From assembly GCF_000020485.1 (NCBI RefSeq), contig NC_011899.1, positions 1,086,501 through 1,150,500 of the forward strand: a DNA stretch of 64,000 bases. Reading direction: 5' to 3'. This document shows, one piece after another, positions 8,650 through 17,641 of this stretch (the first letter of the stretch is position 1; the number at the start of each line of letters is the position of its first letter). The position numbers and the translations under genes were made by a program. Origin of the DNA: Halothermothrix orenii H 168. GTDB lineage: Bacteria; Bacillota; Halanaerobiia; Halanaerobiales; Halothermotrichaceae. The notes under the pieces are model-generated. The model saw nothing but the letters and a program-made list of their open reading frames with translations, did no database searches and was not told where the DNA came from.

Positions 8650-8859
8650 ATGGAACTAAAAAGTTTGAAACTGGGGGATCTGGTTTTAAAGAAAGATTCC
8701 AGTTATGGTTTAGTATATCAAATTACCGGGTTTGATGGTAACTTTATTATTCTTAAAGGAATTAAAATACCTATAATTACAATCTGTACTGCAGATGAAT
8801 TAATTAAAATCAATAGAACAAGAAAGGTATCGAATAATTCAATTAGGTGCATTAAGTAA
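8650..8859 (+). CDS. Small protein of unknown function (69 aa)
   Basis: I do not recognise this protein. It is a 69-residue, basic, probably soluble protein with alternating hydrophobic residues (for example GLVYQITGF, GNFIILKGIKIPIITI) that suggest a small beta-barrel-like fold. There is no Cys cluster or signal peptide. The ATG has a strong GGGGAGGGGG ribosome site (8638-8647). CCCCTTCCT (8603-8611) can pair with AGGAAAGGGG (8632-8641), partly covering that site. A strong terminator overlaps its stop codon. Its position after thiN is where Bacillus has spoVM, but the sequence does not resemble SpoVM. Confidence 0.7.
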   Translation: MELKSLKLGDLVLKKDSSYGLVYQITGFDGNFIILKGIKIPIITICTADELIKINRTRKVSNNSIRCIK

Positions 8860-8891
8860 ACAGCAGTTATTAACTGCTGTTTCTTTTTTTC
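8858..8891 (+). terminator. Intrinsic terminator after thiT-thiN and the 69-aa gene
   Basis: AAACAGCAGTT (8858-8868) and AACTGCTGTTT (8872-8882) form a perfect 11-bp stem with a three-base loop, followed by a T run. It overlaps the stop codon of the small gene. Confidence 0.92.
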
Positions 8892-9122
8892 AGGAAAGTT
8901 TTATACTACCCATACTCAACTCTAAAAGGGGATATATTTTTCAAATTAGCTTATATAAATTAGCCCAAAGTAAAAATTATACTTTGAAGGAGAACAGGGA
9001 TAATTTGTTGAAGATATATAGTATAAACTATATTAAAAAATACGTAAAAAACATATGATATAACATATAGTAACCACGTGAACGATTTATATTGTTAAAA
9101 TATATTTAAAAAGGGTGGTTGG

Positions 9123-9962
9123 ATGAGGACAATTGAGGCTGAAGAGATTACTAAAGTTGTAAAGGAAATGATAAAAGAAGCCAACTATTATCTTCCCGAA
9201 GATGTTTTAAGGTTTTTAAAAAATAATAAAGAAAAGGAAGAGTCATCCATTGGCAGGGATATTTTAAAACAGATAGTAAAGAATGCTCAAATAGCCTGTG
9301 AAGAAAAAATGCCTATCTGTCAGGATACTGGTCTTACCGTTGTTTTTCTTGAAATAGGAAATGAAGTTCACATTAATGGAGATATTTACAGGGCTGTTAA
9401 TGAAGGGGTTAGACAGGGGTCACAGGAAGGTTATTTAAGGAAATCAGTTGTAAAAAGTCCCCTTAACAGGGTAAATACTGGAGATAATACACCGGCTGTT
9501 ATCCATACTGAAATTGTACCCGGGGATCGGTTAAAAATTATTATTGCTCCCAAGGGTGGTGGTAGTGAGAACATGAGCACGGTAAAAATGTTGAAACCTG
9601 CTGATGGAATTGAAGGTATAAAAAAGACTGTATTAAAAACTGTTGAAGACGCTGGAGCCAATCCATGTCCTCCAATTATTGTTGGGGTAGGACTCGGAGG
9701 GACCTTTGAAAAAGCCGCCCTTCTGGCTAAAAAAGCATTACTCCGTCCTTTAGATGATTCCCACCCTGATAAAGATGTTGCTGCTCTAGAAAATGACCTT
9801 TTAAATGAAATTAATAAACTCGGAATCGGTCCCCAGGGACTGGGTGGAGTTACAACAGCTCTTTCTGTGAAAGTTGAAGTGTATCCATGTCATATTGCCT
9901 CTTTACCCGTTGGTATAAATATTAACTGCCATGCAGCCCGGCACAGAGAAATTATCCTTTAA
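9123..9962 (+). CDS. Fumarate hydratase class I, alpha subunit
   Basis: Iron-sulfur subunit of the oxygen-sensitive two-subunit fumarase (or tartrate dehydratase family) that interconverts fumarate and malate. Cluster Cys candidates are in MPICQDTGLTVVF, ANPCPPIIVGVG and the C-terminal INCHAARH. GGGSENMS and GGTFEKAALLAKKAL are family blocks. The length of 279 residues is typical for the separate alpha chain. The beta chain follows after 18 bp and malic enzyme after that, giving fumarate to malate to pyruvate. The 231 bp upstream hold no clear consensus promoter. Confidence 0.92.
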   Translation: MRTIEAEEITKVVKEMIKEANYYLPEDVLRFLKNNKEKEESSIGRDILKQIVKNAQIACEEKMPICQDTGLTVVFLEIGNEVHINGDIYRAVNEGVRQGSQEGYLRKSVVKSPLNRVNTGDNTPAVIHTEIVPGDRLKIIIAPKGGGSENMSTVKMLKPADGIEGIKKTVLKTVEDAGANPCPPIIVGVGLGGTFEKAALLAKKALLRPLDDSHPDKDVAALENDLLNEINKLGIGPQGLGGVTTALSVKVEVYPCHIASLPVGININCHAARHREIIL

Positions 9963-9980
9963 TATATACTTAAGTGGGGG

Positions 9981-10535
9981 ATGAACATGATAAAAATTAA
10001 GACACCTTTATCTATTGATGATATTAAAAAATTAAAATCTGGTGACCGGGTCAGTCTTTCAGGTGTTATTTATACAGCCCGTGATGCAGCCCATGCCAGG
10101 TTGGTAAAATTAATTAAGGAAAAAAAGCCACTTCCAGTACCTCTTGAAGGTGAGGTAATATATTATGTTGGTCCTACCCCGGCTAAGCCGGGTAATCCCA
10201 TTGGCTCTGCTGGACCAACTACCGGTTATAGAATGGATCCATATGCCCCACTGTTAATGGAACAGGGGCTAAAGGGGATGATCGGCAAAGGGGCAAGATC
10301 ACCTGAAGTAAAGAGGTCAATGGTTAAGAATAAGGCTGTTTATTTTGCAGCGGTAGGTGGGGCAGCAGCTTTAATTTCAAAGTCAATCAAACATGCAGAA
10401 GTTATTGCCTATGATGACCTGGGTCCTGAAGCCATTCGCAGGCTTGAGGTTGAAAATTTACCCCTGATTGTTGTTAATGATATTTATGGTAATGACCTTT
10501 ATGAAATAGGACGGAAAAAATATAAAAAAATATAA
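9981..10535 (+). CDS. Fumarate hydratase class I, beta subunit
   Basis: Partner of the alpha subunit directly upstream, equal to the C-terminal domain of single-chain class I fumarase. The recognisable blocks are VSLSGVIYTARDAAHARL, YYVGPTPAKPG, GSAGPTTGYRMD and MIGKGARS. The length of 184 residues is normal. ATG codons at 9981 and 9987 are both possible; the GTGGGGGATG site favours the first or second equally. It is followed after 15 bp by malic enzyme. Confidence 0.92.
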   Translation: MNMIKIKTPLSIDDIKKLKSGDRVSLSGVIYTARDAAHARLVKLIKEKKPLPVPLEGEVIYYVGPTPAKPGNPIGSAGPTTGYRMDPYAPLLMEQGLKGMIGKGARSPEVKRSMVKNKAVYFAAVGGAAALISKSIKHAEVIAYDDLGPEAIRRLEVENLPLIVVNDIYGNDLYEIGRKKYKKI

Positions 10536-10550
10536 CAGGAGATGGTCTAA

Positions 10551-11774
10551 ATGGATTTATATCGGGAAGCATTAAATATGCATAAACAGAAAACCGGTAA
10601 AATTAAAGTAGAGTGTAAGGTGGATTTAAAAGATCAACATGATTTAAGCCTGGCTTATTCTCCCGGGGTGGCCGAACCCTGTCGTCAGATAGCTAAAAAT
10701 AAAGAGCTTCAGTATGAATATACTGCTAAAGGGAATCTGGTGGCTGTTGTATCTTCAGGAACAGCAGTACTAGGGTTAGGTGACATAGGGCCTGAGGCAG
10801 CCCTGCCGGTGATGGAAGGTAAGGCTGTTCTTTTTAAGAAGTTTGCCGGTATTGATGCTTTTCCCCTGTGTGTGGGAAGCAAAGATGTAGATGATATTGT
10901 GAACTTTGTAAAGCTTCTAGAACCTACTTTTGCGGGTATCAATCTGGAAGATATTGCAGCTCCGGAATGTTTTGAGATTGAAAAACGTTTAAAAAGAGAG
11001 ACAAATATGGCTATATTCCACGATGACCAGCATGGAACTGCTATTGTTACCTTAGCAGGTTTAATTAATGCTTTAAAACTGGTAAATAAAGATATAGCTT
11101 CAGTTAAAATTGTAGTTAATGGGGCCGGGGCATCAGCAACAGCTGTTACTAAACTTTTACTTGAAGCCGGTGCCAGGGAAATTATTGTGTGTGATAGACT
11201 GGGTGCCCTGTACAGTGGCCGGAGTGAGCATATGAATGATGCTAAAATAGAGCTTGCTGAAATAACCAATCCAGGGAAAGTAAAGGGGCCCCTTTCTAAA
11301 GTAATTAATGGGGCAGATGTATTTATAGGACTTTCAGTCGGTAATATCCTTACTGGTGATATGGTTAAACTTATGGACAGGGATCCGGTTATTTTTGCTC
11401 TGGCCAATCCTACACCCGAGATAGATCCCGGTCTGGCCAGAGAAGCCGGGGCTGAAATAATTGCTACTGGAAGATCTGATTATGCCAACCAGATAAATAA
11501 TGTACTGGCATTTCCCGGGGTTCTTAGAGGAGCTTTAGATGTCAGGGCTAGAGATATAAATGATAAAATGAAACTGGCAGCAGCCCATGCTATTGCCAGA
11601 CTGGCTGAAAAAGAACTCAATAAGGAATACATAATACCGGCTCCCTTTGATTCCAGAGTAGCCCCGGAAGTGGCAGCAGCAGTAGCTAAAGTGGCTATGG
11701 AAACCGGAGTAGCCAGAATTAATATTTCCCCGGAGGAGGTTAAAAGACATACTGAAAAGATAACTGAACTGTAA
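10551..11774 (+). CDS. NAD(P)-dependent malic enzyme
   Basis: Oxidative decarboxylation of malate to pyruvate. The N-terminal malic domain shows LAYSPGVAEPC, VSSGTAVLGLGDIGPEA, FAGINLEDIAAPECFEIE and the metal-site block FHDDQHGTAIV. The C-terminal Rossmann domain carries VVNGAGASATA and FALANPTPEI. The 407-residue length fits the short bacterial form without a phosphotransacetylase-like extension. A long open frame on the opposite strand inside this gene is a shadow. Together with the fumarase genes it forms a three-gene unit feeding pyruvate. Cofactor preference cannot be read from the sequence by eye. Confidence 0.94.
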   Translation: MDLYREALNMHKQKTGKIKVECKVDLKDQHDLSLAYSPGVAEPCRQIAKNKELQYEYTAKGNLVAVVSSGTAVLGLGDIGPEAALPVMEGKAVLFKKFAGIDAFPLCVGSKDVDDIVNFVKLLEPTFAGINLEDIAAPECFEIEKRLKRETNMAIFHDDQHGTAIVTLAGLINALKLVNKDIASVKIVVNGAGASATAVTKLLLEAGAREIIVCDRLGALYSGRSEHMNDAKIELAEITNPGKVKGPLSKVINGADVFIGLSVGNILTGDMVKLMDRDPVIFALANPTPEIDPGLAREAGAEIIATGRSDYANQINNVLAFPGVLRGALDVRARDINDKMKLAAAHAIARLAEKELNKEYIIPAPFDSRVAPEVAAAVAKVAMETGVARINISPEEVKRHTEKITEL

Positions 11775-11893
11775 TATTTTGTTTAATTTAATTTTCAAAT
11801 AATAAAATTAGGGATAGTCCCCTGTAAGAAGGAATCGAGACCTGTTTGATGATTTGAAACTGTTATTGACGCTGGTTAAAGATAAGATGTCAA

Positions 11894-11948
11894 TAAAAAA
11901 AGAGGAGGCTTATTCATCTTTCCATGTGATAATGAATAACCTCCTCTG
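11894..11948 (-). terminator. Intrinsic terminator of rpmB
   Basis: Read on the minus strand, AGAGGAGGTTATTCAT pairs with ATGAATAAGCCTCCTCT and is followed by a run of seven T. It lies just after the rpmB stop codon. The same hairpin may also stop read-through from malic enzyme on the plus strand, though it lacks a T run there. Confidence 0.88.
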
Positions 11949-11953
11949 AACAA

Positions 11954-12184
11954 TTAATATGCTCTTTCAACCCGCCCTGATTTTAAACACTTTGTGCATA
12001 CTTTTATTCGCTTTGGTCTGCCGTCTACAATAGCTTTAACTTTAACCAGGTTGGGCTTTTGCCTCCGTCTGGATGTTTTAGTAATGTGTTTCCCAACACC
12101 GCCTTCTTTTTTTGCTTTACCACGGCGGGTAATTCTATTGGCTTTAACAGTTCCTTTACCACATATTTCACAAACCCTGGACAT
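11954..12184 (-). CDS. rpmB: 50S ribosomal protein L28 (zinc form)
   Basis: Ribosomal protein of 76 residues, strongly basic. Four Cys form two pairs (C5 and C8 in CEICGK; C63 and C66 in CTKCLK), so this is the zinc-binding C+ form. A central basic stretch KTSRRRQKPNL is typical. The ATG at 12184 has a GGAGGTGG ribosome site on the minus strand. As in Bacillus it diverges from the yloU-yloV pair. Bacillus has spoVM near this spot; I saw no SpoVM-like reading frame in the flanking gaps. Confidence 0.96.
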   Translation of the reverse strand: MSRVCEICGKGTVKANRITRRGKAKKEGGVGKHITKTSRRRQKPNLVKVKAIVDGRPKRIKVCTKCLKSGRVERAY

Positions 12185-12249
12185 TTTTCCACCTCCTAGG
12201 TTGTTTCATTACAGTGTCTGGTTAATATAAGTATAAACACCTAGAAATT

Positions 12250-12279
12250 ATTTTAACATAATTAATATTTATTTAGCAA
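12250..12279 (-). promoter_or_regulatory. Probable SigA promoter of rpmB
   Basis: On the minus strand, TTGCTA (12279-12274) and TAAAAT (12255-12250) are 18 bp apart, about 60 bp upstream of the rpmB start codon. This is a moderate match. Confidence 0.5.
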
Positions 12280-12395
12280 GGGCAAATTAAATATTATAAT
12301 TAAATATTACAGTAGTTTAAAATATTTATAGTCGTTTTATAGTTTATTTTTTATTACATGTTTACTCATTAAGGTTCAAATAATAAGTAAAGCAG

Positions 12396-12424
12396 TTGCA
12401 TTAACTTTTATATTATTGTAGAAT
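12396..12424 (+). promoter_or_regulatory. Probable SigA promoter of the Asp23-fakA-degV-recG operon
   Basis: TTGCAT (12396-12401) and TAGAAT (12419-12424) have 17-bp spacing. They end about 28 bp before the first start codon at 12452. Confidence 0.6.
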
Positions 12425-12451
12425 AATTATGAGAAAAGAGAGGTGGTATTA

Positions 12452-12814
12452 ATGGAAAAGGAATGGACTAACGAGTTAGGAAAAATTACTATTGCCAGAG
12501 AAGTGATTTCAAAAATAGCAGGTCTTGCTGCCATGGAATGTTACGGTTTGGTTGGTATGTCAAGCCGTAATGTGCAGGATGGCCTGGCAGATTTACTGGG
12601 CTGGGATAATCTCAGTAAAGGTGTTGCTGTTGACATTGAAGATGATAAAGTAAGTTTGGAATTAAATATTATTGTTGAATATGGAACCAATATACATGAA
12701 GTAGCCCATAATATTATGGAGCGGGTAAAGTATACATTAGAGGATAAAATAGGAATAAATGTGGAAAAAATTGATATCAATGTACAGGAAGTGAGAGTTG
12801 GCAATGCCGGTTAA
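12452..12814 (+). CDS. Asp23/Gls24 family envelope stress protein (YloU-like)
   Basis: A 120-residue member of the Asp23/Gls24 family, small proteins found at or near the membrane and linked to envelope stress; the molecular role is unclear. The family core is visible as GKITIAREVISKIAGLAAMECYGLVGMSS followed by a strand pattern ending VEKIDINVQEVRV; the first block is at residues 9-37. The ATG at 12452 has an AGAGAGGTGG site; a GTG at 12443 is less likely. It overlaps fakA by 11 bp, matching yloU-yloV of Bacillus. Confidence 0.9.
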   Translation: MEKEWTNELGKITIAREVISKIAGLAAMECYGLVGMSSRNVQDGLADLLGWDNLSKGVAVDIEDDKVSLELNIIVEYGTNIHEVAHNIMERVKYTLEDKIGINVEKIDINVQEVRVGNAG

Positions 12815-14453
12815 TGAGATTTCCCACGGTTCATTAAGTAATGTAGACGGAAAAAAATTTAGAGAAATGTTGTACACAGCACTGGCCTGGTTAAAAGAAC
12901 AGCAATCCTTTATAGATTCCCTCAATGTATTCCCGGTGCCTGATGGTGATACCGGTACCAATATGTATCTAACTTTTCTGGAGGCAATTAAAGAAGTAAA
13001 AAAGATAGAGACAAATAATGTTTCTGAAATTACTTCTGCTATGGCCAAAGGAGCCTTAATGGGAGCCCGGGGCAATTCAGGTGTAATTTTATCTCAGCTA
13101 TTGAGGGGGTTTTCCCAGGCCAATGAGGCCAATAGCAGCTTGACAGCAACCCATCTGGTGAAAGCCCTGAGGAAAGCCTCAGATGTTGCCTATCAGGGTG
13201 TTTTAAAACCTGTTGAAGGTACTATTTTGACTGTTTCCAGAAAGGCAGCTGAAGGTGCTGAATTAGCCCTTGAAAATAATCTCGATATTAACGGTATTAT
13301 GGAAAACACGGTTGCTGCTGCCCGTGATGCTTTAAATAAAACCCCTGAACAGTTGCCGATTCTAAAAGAGGCCGGGGTAGTAGACGCCGGAGGACAGGGT
13401 TATTTAATTATCCTAGAAGGACTTCTTAAAGGGTTAAACTCAGAGTATGTCCCCCAGGGAGACCTGGAGGTTGTAAAGCCTTCAAAAAAAGAACAACAAA
13501 TTGCTGAAGACATAAAATATGCCTATTGTACCCAGGCTTTAATTAACCTTCAAAAAGATACTACAAAATCAATAGAAGAAATAAGGAATGACTTACAACA
13601 TTACGGTGATTCCCTGATGGTGGTTGGTTCAGATAGAACCGTAAAAATCCATATTCATACCAACCATCCGGGAATTATTTTAGAGTATGGTTTAAAACTG
13701 GGCTCCCTCATTGATATTAATATAGATAATATGAAAATCCAGAGTGCCGAGAAAGTTCGCCAGACTGAAGAACAGCAAAGGCAGGAATTCATGCCAGCTA
13801 AAAAGAAGGGCATTATTGCTGTTGGTAAGGGTGATGGTATTAAGGAAATATTTAAAGATCTGGGAATAGATGTTGTTATTGACGGTGGCCAGTCTATGAA
13901 TCCCAGCACCAATGATTTTCTGGAAGCAATTAATAACTTGAATTCTTCAGAGATAATAATCCTACCCAACAACAAAAATATAATTTCAGCCGCAGAACAG
14001 GCAGCTTCTTTAAGTGATAAAGATGTGGTTGTGATTCCGACGAAAACCATACCTCAGGCTGTTAGCAGTATGATGGTTTTTAATGATGAGGCTGATTTAG
14101 ATGAGTTAAAAGAAGCTATGGAAATGGAAACAGAAAATGTTACCACCCTCGAAATTACCAGAGCTGTAAAATCATCAAAAGTAAATGGTCATAATATTTC
14201 AACCGGTGATGTAATAGGTCTTGAAAATGGTCAAATAGAAGCAGTTGGTAAGGAATATCAGGACGTGATTGTTGAACTTCTTAAAAAAGTATGTAGTGGT
14301 GATGAATTTATTACAATTTTCTATGGAGAGGAAATTAACGAGGATGAAGCCGGTGACCTGGTTGATACCCTGGAAGAAGAATTTAATTTTGAAGATATAG
14401 AGCTATACAGAGGAGGGCAACCACTGTATCCGTATATCATATCAGTAGAATAG
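12804..14453 (+). CDS. fakA: Fatty acid kinase subunit FakA (DhaL/YloV family)
   Basis: ATP-binding kinase subunit that phosphorylates fatty acids carried by a DegV-type FakB partner. The N-terminal DhaL domain (about 1-200) has NVFPVPDGDTGTNMYLT and GARGNSGVILSQLLRGF, the Mg-ATP loops. A central and a C-terminal domain complete the 549-residue protein, as in YloV. The ATG at 12804 overlaps the preceding stop by 11 bp. The next gene is a DegV protein, so kinase and fatty-acid carrier are encoded side by side. The assignment is by family and context; exogenous fatty acid use is inferred. Confidence 0.9.
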   Translation: MPVNEISHGSLSNVDGKKFREMLYTALAWLKEQQSFIDSLNVFPVPDGDTGTNMYLTFLEAIKEVKKIETNNVSEITSAMAKGALMGARGNSGVILSQLLRGFSQANEANSSLTATHLVKALRKASDVAYQGVLKPVEGTILTVSRKAAEGAELALENNLDINGIMENTVAAARDALNKTPEQLPILKEAGVVDAGGQGYLIILEGLLKGLNSEYVPQGDLEVVKPSKKEQQIAEDIKYAYCTQALINLQKDTTKSIEEIRNDLQHYGDSLMVVGSDRTVKIHIHTNHPGIILEYGLKLGSLIDINIDNMKIQSAEKVRQTEEQQRQEFMPAKKKGIIAVGKGDGIKEIFKDLGIDVVIDGGQSMNPSTNDFLEAINNLNSSEIIILPNNKNIISAAEQAASLSDKDVVVIPTKTIPQAVSSMMVFNDEADLDELKEAMEMETENVTTLEITRAVKSSKVNGHNISTGDVIGLENGQIEAVGKEYQDVIVELLKKVCSGDEFITIFYGEEINEDEAGDLVDTLEEEFNFEDIELYRGGQPLYPYIISVE

Positions 14454-14463
14454 GGGTGTAATT

Positions 14464-15363
14464 GTGAAAGTAGGAATACTAACTGACAGCACATGTGACC
14501 TCAGTGAAGATATATTAAAACAGCACAATATAGAGATGATCCCGCTTACAATACATTTTGGTGAAGAGATTTTTAAAGAACGTTATGAAATTACCCCTGC
14601 TCAATTCTTTGAAAGGCTGGAAAATACTGAAATAATATCAACTACGTCCCAGCCTTCCATTGGGTTGTTTGTGGACAAGTATAAAAAGATGGCTGAAGAG
14701 TATGACGCCATTATCTCCATACACCTTTCTTCCAAGTTCAGTGGTACGGTTGAATCAGCCCGGATTGCTTCCCAGCAGGTTGATGGTATTAAAATTGAAG
14801 TTATTGATTCTAAATCAATTAGCCTTGGACTCGGTTATCAGGCACTACTGGCAGCCAAACTTATTGAAGCTGGATTCAGTTTTAAAGAAATAGTGGACAT
14901 GGTTAAAAAAGCCCGGGAGCATGTTGATATTTATTTTACTGTTAATGATTTATCATATCTGGAAAAGGGTGGACGTATAGGCAAAGCCCAGGCATTTATT
15001 GGTTCTATCCTTAATGTTTATCCTCTTCTGGCTATACCGGGGACTGATGGAGAAATAATTCCTCTGGAAAAGGTCAGGGGGAGTAAGCGTATTATTAAAA
15101 AACTGGTCAGTCGGGCTTTAGATTCTTTAAAAAATGAAAAATACGCCTGGATTGGTCTGGTTCATGGGGCTGACAAGGATTCCTTTAACAAGTTAAATAA
15201 AAATTTAACCAATCAAAAATATATTAAAGAAAGAGCTGACTTATATCAGATAGATACTGGATGGATTAGCTCTATTATAGGTTGTCATGCTGGTCCTTCA
15301 GTTTACGGGATTGTTTTAATTAAAGGGGATATATTAAATTATGAAGGAGAAAATGCCCAGTAG
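14464..15363 (+). CDS. DegV family fatty-acid-binding protein (FakB-like)
   Basis: DegV-fold protein that holds a fatty acid in a deep tunnel and presents it to FakA. Family marks are ILTDSTCDL at the N terminus, TTSQPS near residue 62 and the HLSSKFSGT block near residue 86, followed by YLEKGGRIG. The 299-residue length is slightly above average. It starts with GTG at 14464, behind a weak GGGGTG site, 10 bp after fakA. The end overlaps recG by 23 bp. Confidence 0.9.
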   Translation: MKVGILTDSTCDLSEDILKQHNIEMIPLTIHFGEEIFKERYEITPAQFFERLENTEIISTTSQPSIGLFVDKYKKMAEEYDAIISIHLSSKFSGTVESARIASQQVDGIKIEVIDSKSISLGLGYQALLAAKLIEAGFSFKEIVDMVKKAREHVDIYFTVNDLSYLEKGGRIGKAQAFIGSILNVYPLLAIPGTDGEIIPLEKVRGSKRIIKKLVSRALDSLKNEKYAWIGLVHGADKDSFNKLNKNLTNQKYIKERADLYQIDTGWISSIIGCHAGPSVYGIVLIKGDILNYEGENAQ

Positions 15364-17392
15364 TGTCCAGTTCGTCAGGGGAGTTGGACCACGGTATGCA
15401 GAGGTATTAAAAAAATTAAATATTAATACTGTCAAAGACCTCCTGTACTACTTTCCCAGGACTTACCAGGACCGAAGCCAGTTTACTCCCATTAAATATA
15501 TAAGACCAGGTTATGAGGTTACAGTACAGGGGGAAATTATCAAAATTGAGGAAAATAAAATCAGGAAGGGGCTTTCAATTTTAAAAGCCACCATTACTGA
15601 TGGTAGTGATGTTCTTAATGGAGTCTGGTTTAACCAGAATTACATAAAAAAACAGCTAAAAAAGGGCCAGACCTATATTTTTAGTGGTAAACTTAATGAA
15701 AAAAGTTTTAGATTTAGAAAAAAAGAAATAAGTAATCCAGTTTTTGAAAAAGTTGATAAAGGAGACAGTATTCATACCGGAAGAATTGTACCTATTTACC
15801 CCTTAACTTCAGGTGTCACTCAGAAGAGATTAAGGACTATAATTTATAACGCCCTTAATGATTATGCCCATCATTTGACCGATTATTTACCTGGTTTTAT
15901 AAGAAAAAAATATAAATTTCCCGACATTTCCAGGAGTATCTGGGGTTTACATTTTCCTGAAAACCGGGAACATTATATATACTCCAGAAGGCGACTTGCC
16001 TTTGAGGAGTTGTTTTTTTTACAGCTCCTTGTTTTAAAACGAAAGAAGGGCATTATTGAGAGCAGGGGAATCAACCATAAAGATGAGGGGGAGGTAATAA
16101 AAAAATTTTTAAAATTACTTCCCTTCAGGTTAACTGCAGCCCAAAAAAGAGTCTGGAGAGAAATAAAAGCCGATATGGAAAAACCCACCCCTATGCAGAG
16201 GTTACTCCAGGGAGATGTCGGTTCCGGTAAGACTATAATAGCAGCCCTGGCCTTAATTGAAACGATGGCCAATGGTTACCAGGGTGTTTTTATGGCTCCA
16301 ACTGAAATACTGGCTGAACAGCATTACCTTAAACTTAAGGACCTTTTAGAGCCATTAGGATACAGAACCGCCCTTCTGGTTGGAGGTATAACCGGTTCAC
16401 AGCGTGAGAATATTGAACGGGGTATTGAAGAAAAGAAAATTGATCTTATAGTAGGCACACATACGCTTTTTCAGGAAAGGATTAATTATTTCAGTTTAGG
16501 TCTGGTTGTAATTGATGAGCAGCATCGCTTTGGGGTGGAACAACGATTCAAACTTGAGAAGAAAGGGGATAACCCTGATGTTCTTGTAATGACAGCTACC
16601 CCTATCCCGAGAACTATGGCTTTAACAATATATGGTGACCTCGACCTTTCTATAATAGATGAGCTGCCTCCCGGAAGGAGTCCTGTAATTACAACCTGGA
16701 GAACACAAAATTCCAGGAAACGGATTTATTCCTTTGTTAAAGAAAAGTTAGAAGAGGGTCGGCAGGCTTATGTGGTCTGTCCTGTGATTGAACCCTCTGA
16801 AGAGCTTGAAGTAGTTTCAGCGTTGGAAATAAAGGAAAAACTTGAAGATAAATATCTTAAGGGTTATAATGTTGGTCTGCTTCATGGGAAACTTCCCCCG
16901 GAAGAAAAAAAGCAGGTTATGGAGGACTTTCGACAGGGGGTAATAGATGTTCTGGTTTCTACTACAGTTGTTGAAGTAGGGGTTGATGTTCCCAATGCTA
17001 CTATAATGATTATTGAAAACGCCGACCGTTTTGGCTTGGCTCAGCTCCACCAGTTGAGGGGAAGAGTTGGGAGAGGCAAGTATCAATCTTACTGTATACT
17101 TATCGGTAACCCTACGACTGAAGAAGGGAAAAGAAGGCTTAAAGTTATGACCAGCCTTAATGATGGCTTTGAGATTGCAGATGAAGATTTAAAAATCAGG
17201 GGTCCAGGTGAGTTTTTTGGGACCAGACAACATGGTATACCTGATTTAAAAGTAGCCAGTCTTATTAAAGATAAAAAACTTTTACAACTGGCCCGGCAAG
17301 AGGCTTTTAATATTATTTACTCTACCCGGGACTGGCAGGATAAATATAGAAACCTTAAAGAGAGGATAGATGAACTTGATTTAAAGATTTAA
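15341..17392 (+). CDS. recG: ATP-dependent DNA helicase RecG
   Basis: Branch-migrating helicase for stalled forks and recombination intermediates. It has an N-terminal wedge/OB region (about 1-230), Walker A GDVGSGKT, DEQH box VVIDEQHRFG, MTATPIPRT (motif III), and VVEVGVDVPNA and HQLRGRVGRG in the second RecA lobe. The length of 683 residues is close to Bacillus RecG. It starts inside the degV gene. ATG 15341 is the listed start; ATG 15353 is also plausible because AAGGAG lies just before it. Confidence 0.95.
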   Translation: MKEKMPSSVQFVRGVGPRYAEVLKKLNINTVKDLLYYFPRTYQDRSQFTPIKYIRPGYEVTVQGEIIKIEENKIRKGLSILKATITDGSDVLNGVWFNQNYIKKQLKKGQTYIFSGKLNEKSFRFRKKEISNPVFEKVDKGDSIHTGRIVPIYPLTSGVTQKRLRTIIYNALNDYAHHLTDYLPGFIRKKYKFPDISRSIWGLHFPENREHYIYSRRRLAFEELFFLQLLVLKRKKGIIESRGINHKDEGEVIKKFLKLLPFRLTAAQKRVWREIKADMEKPTPMQRLLQGDVGSGKTIIAALALIETMANGYQGVFMAPTEILAEQHYLKLKDLLEPLGYRTALLVGGITGSQRENIERGIEEKKIDLIVGTHTLFQERINYFSLGLVVIDEQHRFGVEQRFKLEKKGDNPDVLVMTATPIPRTMALTIYGDLDLSIIDELPPGRSPVITTWRTQNSRKRIYSFVKEKLEEGRQAYVVCPVIEPSEELEVVSALEIKEKLEDKYLKGYNVGLLHGKLPPEEKKQVMEDFRQGVIDVLVSTTVVEVGVDVPNATIMIIENADRFGLAQLHQLRGRVGRGKYQSYCILIGNPTTEEGKRRLKVMTSLNDGFEIADEDLKIRGPGEFFGTRQHGIPDLKVASLIKDKKLLQLARQEAFNIIYSTRDWQDKYRNLKERIDELDLKI

Positions 17393-17418
17393 ACCTGAAA
17401 GATAATAATATGATAAAA

Positions 17419-17450
17419 AATTAGGAGTTGGCGCTGTGCCAACTCCTAAT
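17419..17450. terminator. Hairpin after recG, possible terminator
   Basis: ATTAGGAGTTGGC (from 17420) pairs with GCCAACTCCTAAT (to 17450) in a perfect 13-bp stem. The T run is on the minus-strand side, and only TTT follows on the plus strand. It may still slow transcription leaving recG, but a classic plus-strand terminator is not clear. The rest of the 249-bp gap to rsmD contains one weak 39-codon reading frame (17483-17602) and nothing else that I can support. Confidence 0.5.
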
Positions 17451-17641
17451 TTGGGAGAGGAGAAATTGGAGGAAGAGTTTTAATGGGGAGGACTTCTGGT
17501 ATACAACTCGTCTTTCCCCACCTCCCTACCGGAACTAATATTATTATGACTCCAAAACACCTTAAATATACATCTAATAATAATTTATTTACAAGGAAAA
17601 AATAGGTATTCAGGAAGGGTAATTACCAAGGAGGAATATTA

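Noticed and set aside
8650-8859. 69-aa gene as SpoVM, which lies here in Bacillus
   Set aside because: SpoVM is about 26 residues with an amphipathic helix; this protein is longer, beta-rich and shows no similarity. No SpoVM-like frame was seen near rpmB either.
10709-11407. 232-codon open frame on the minus strand inside malic enzyme
   Set aside because: Ser/Ile/Leu-rich composition with no motif, fully antisense to a gene with clear family signatures, and no ribosome site. It is a shadow.
17483-17602. 39-codon frame between recG and rsmD with GGAGGAA upstream
   Set aside because: No recognisable motif, and its composition is like the surrounding noncoding DNA. It could be real but I cannot support it as a gene.
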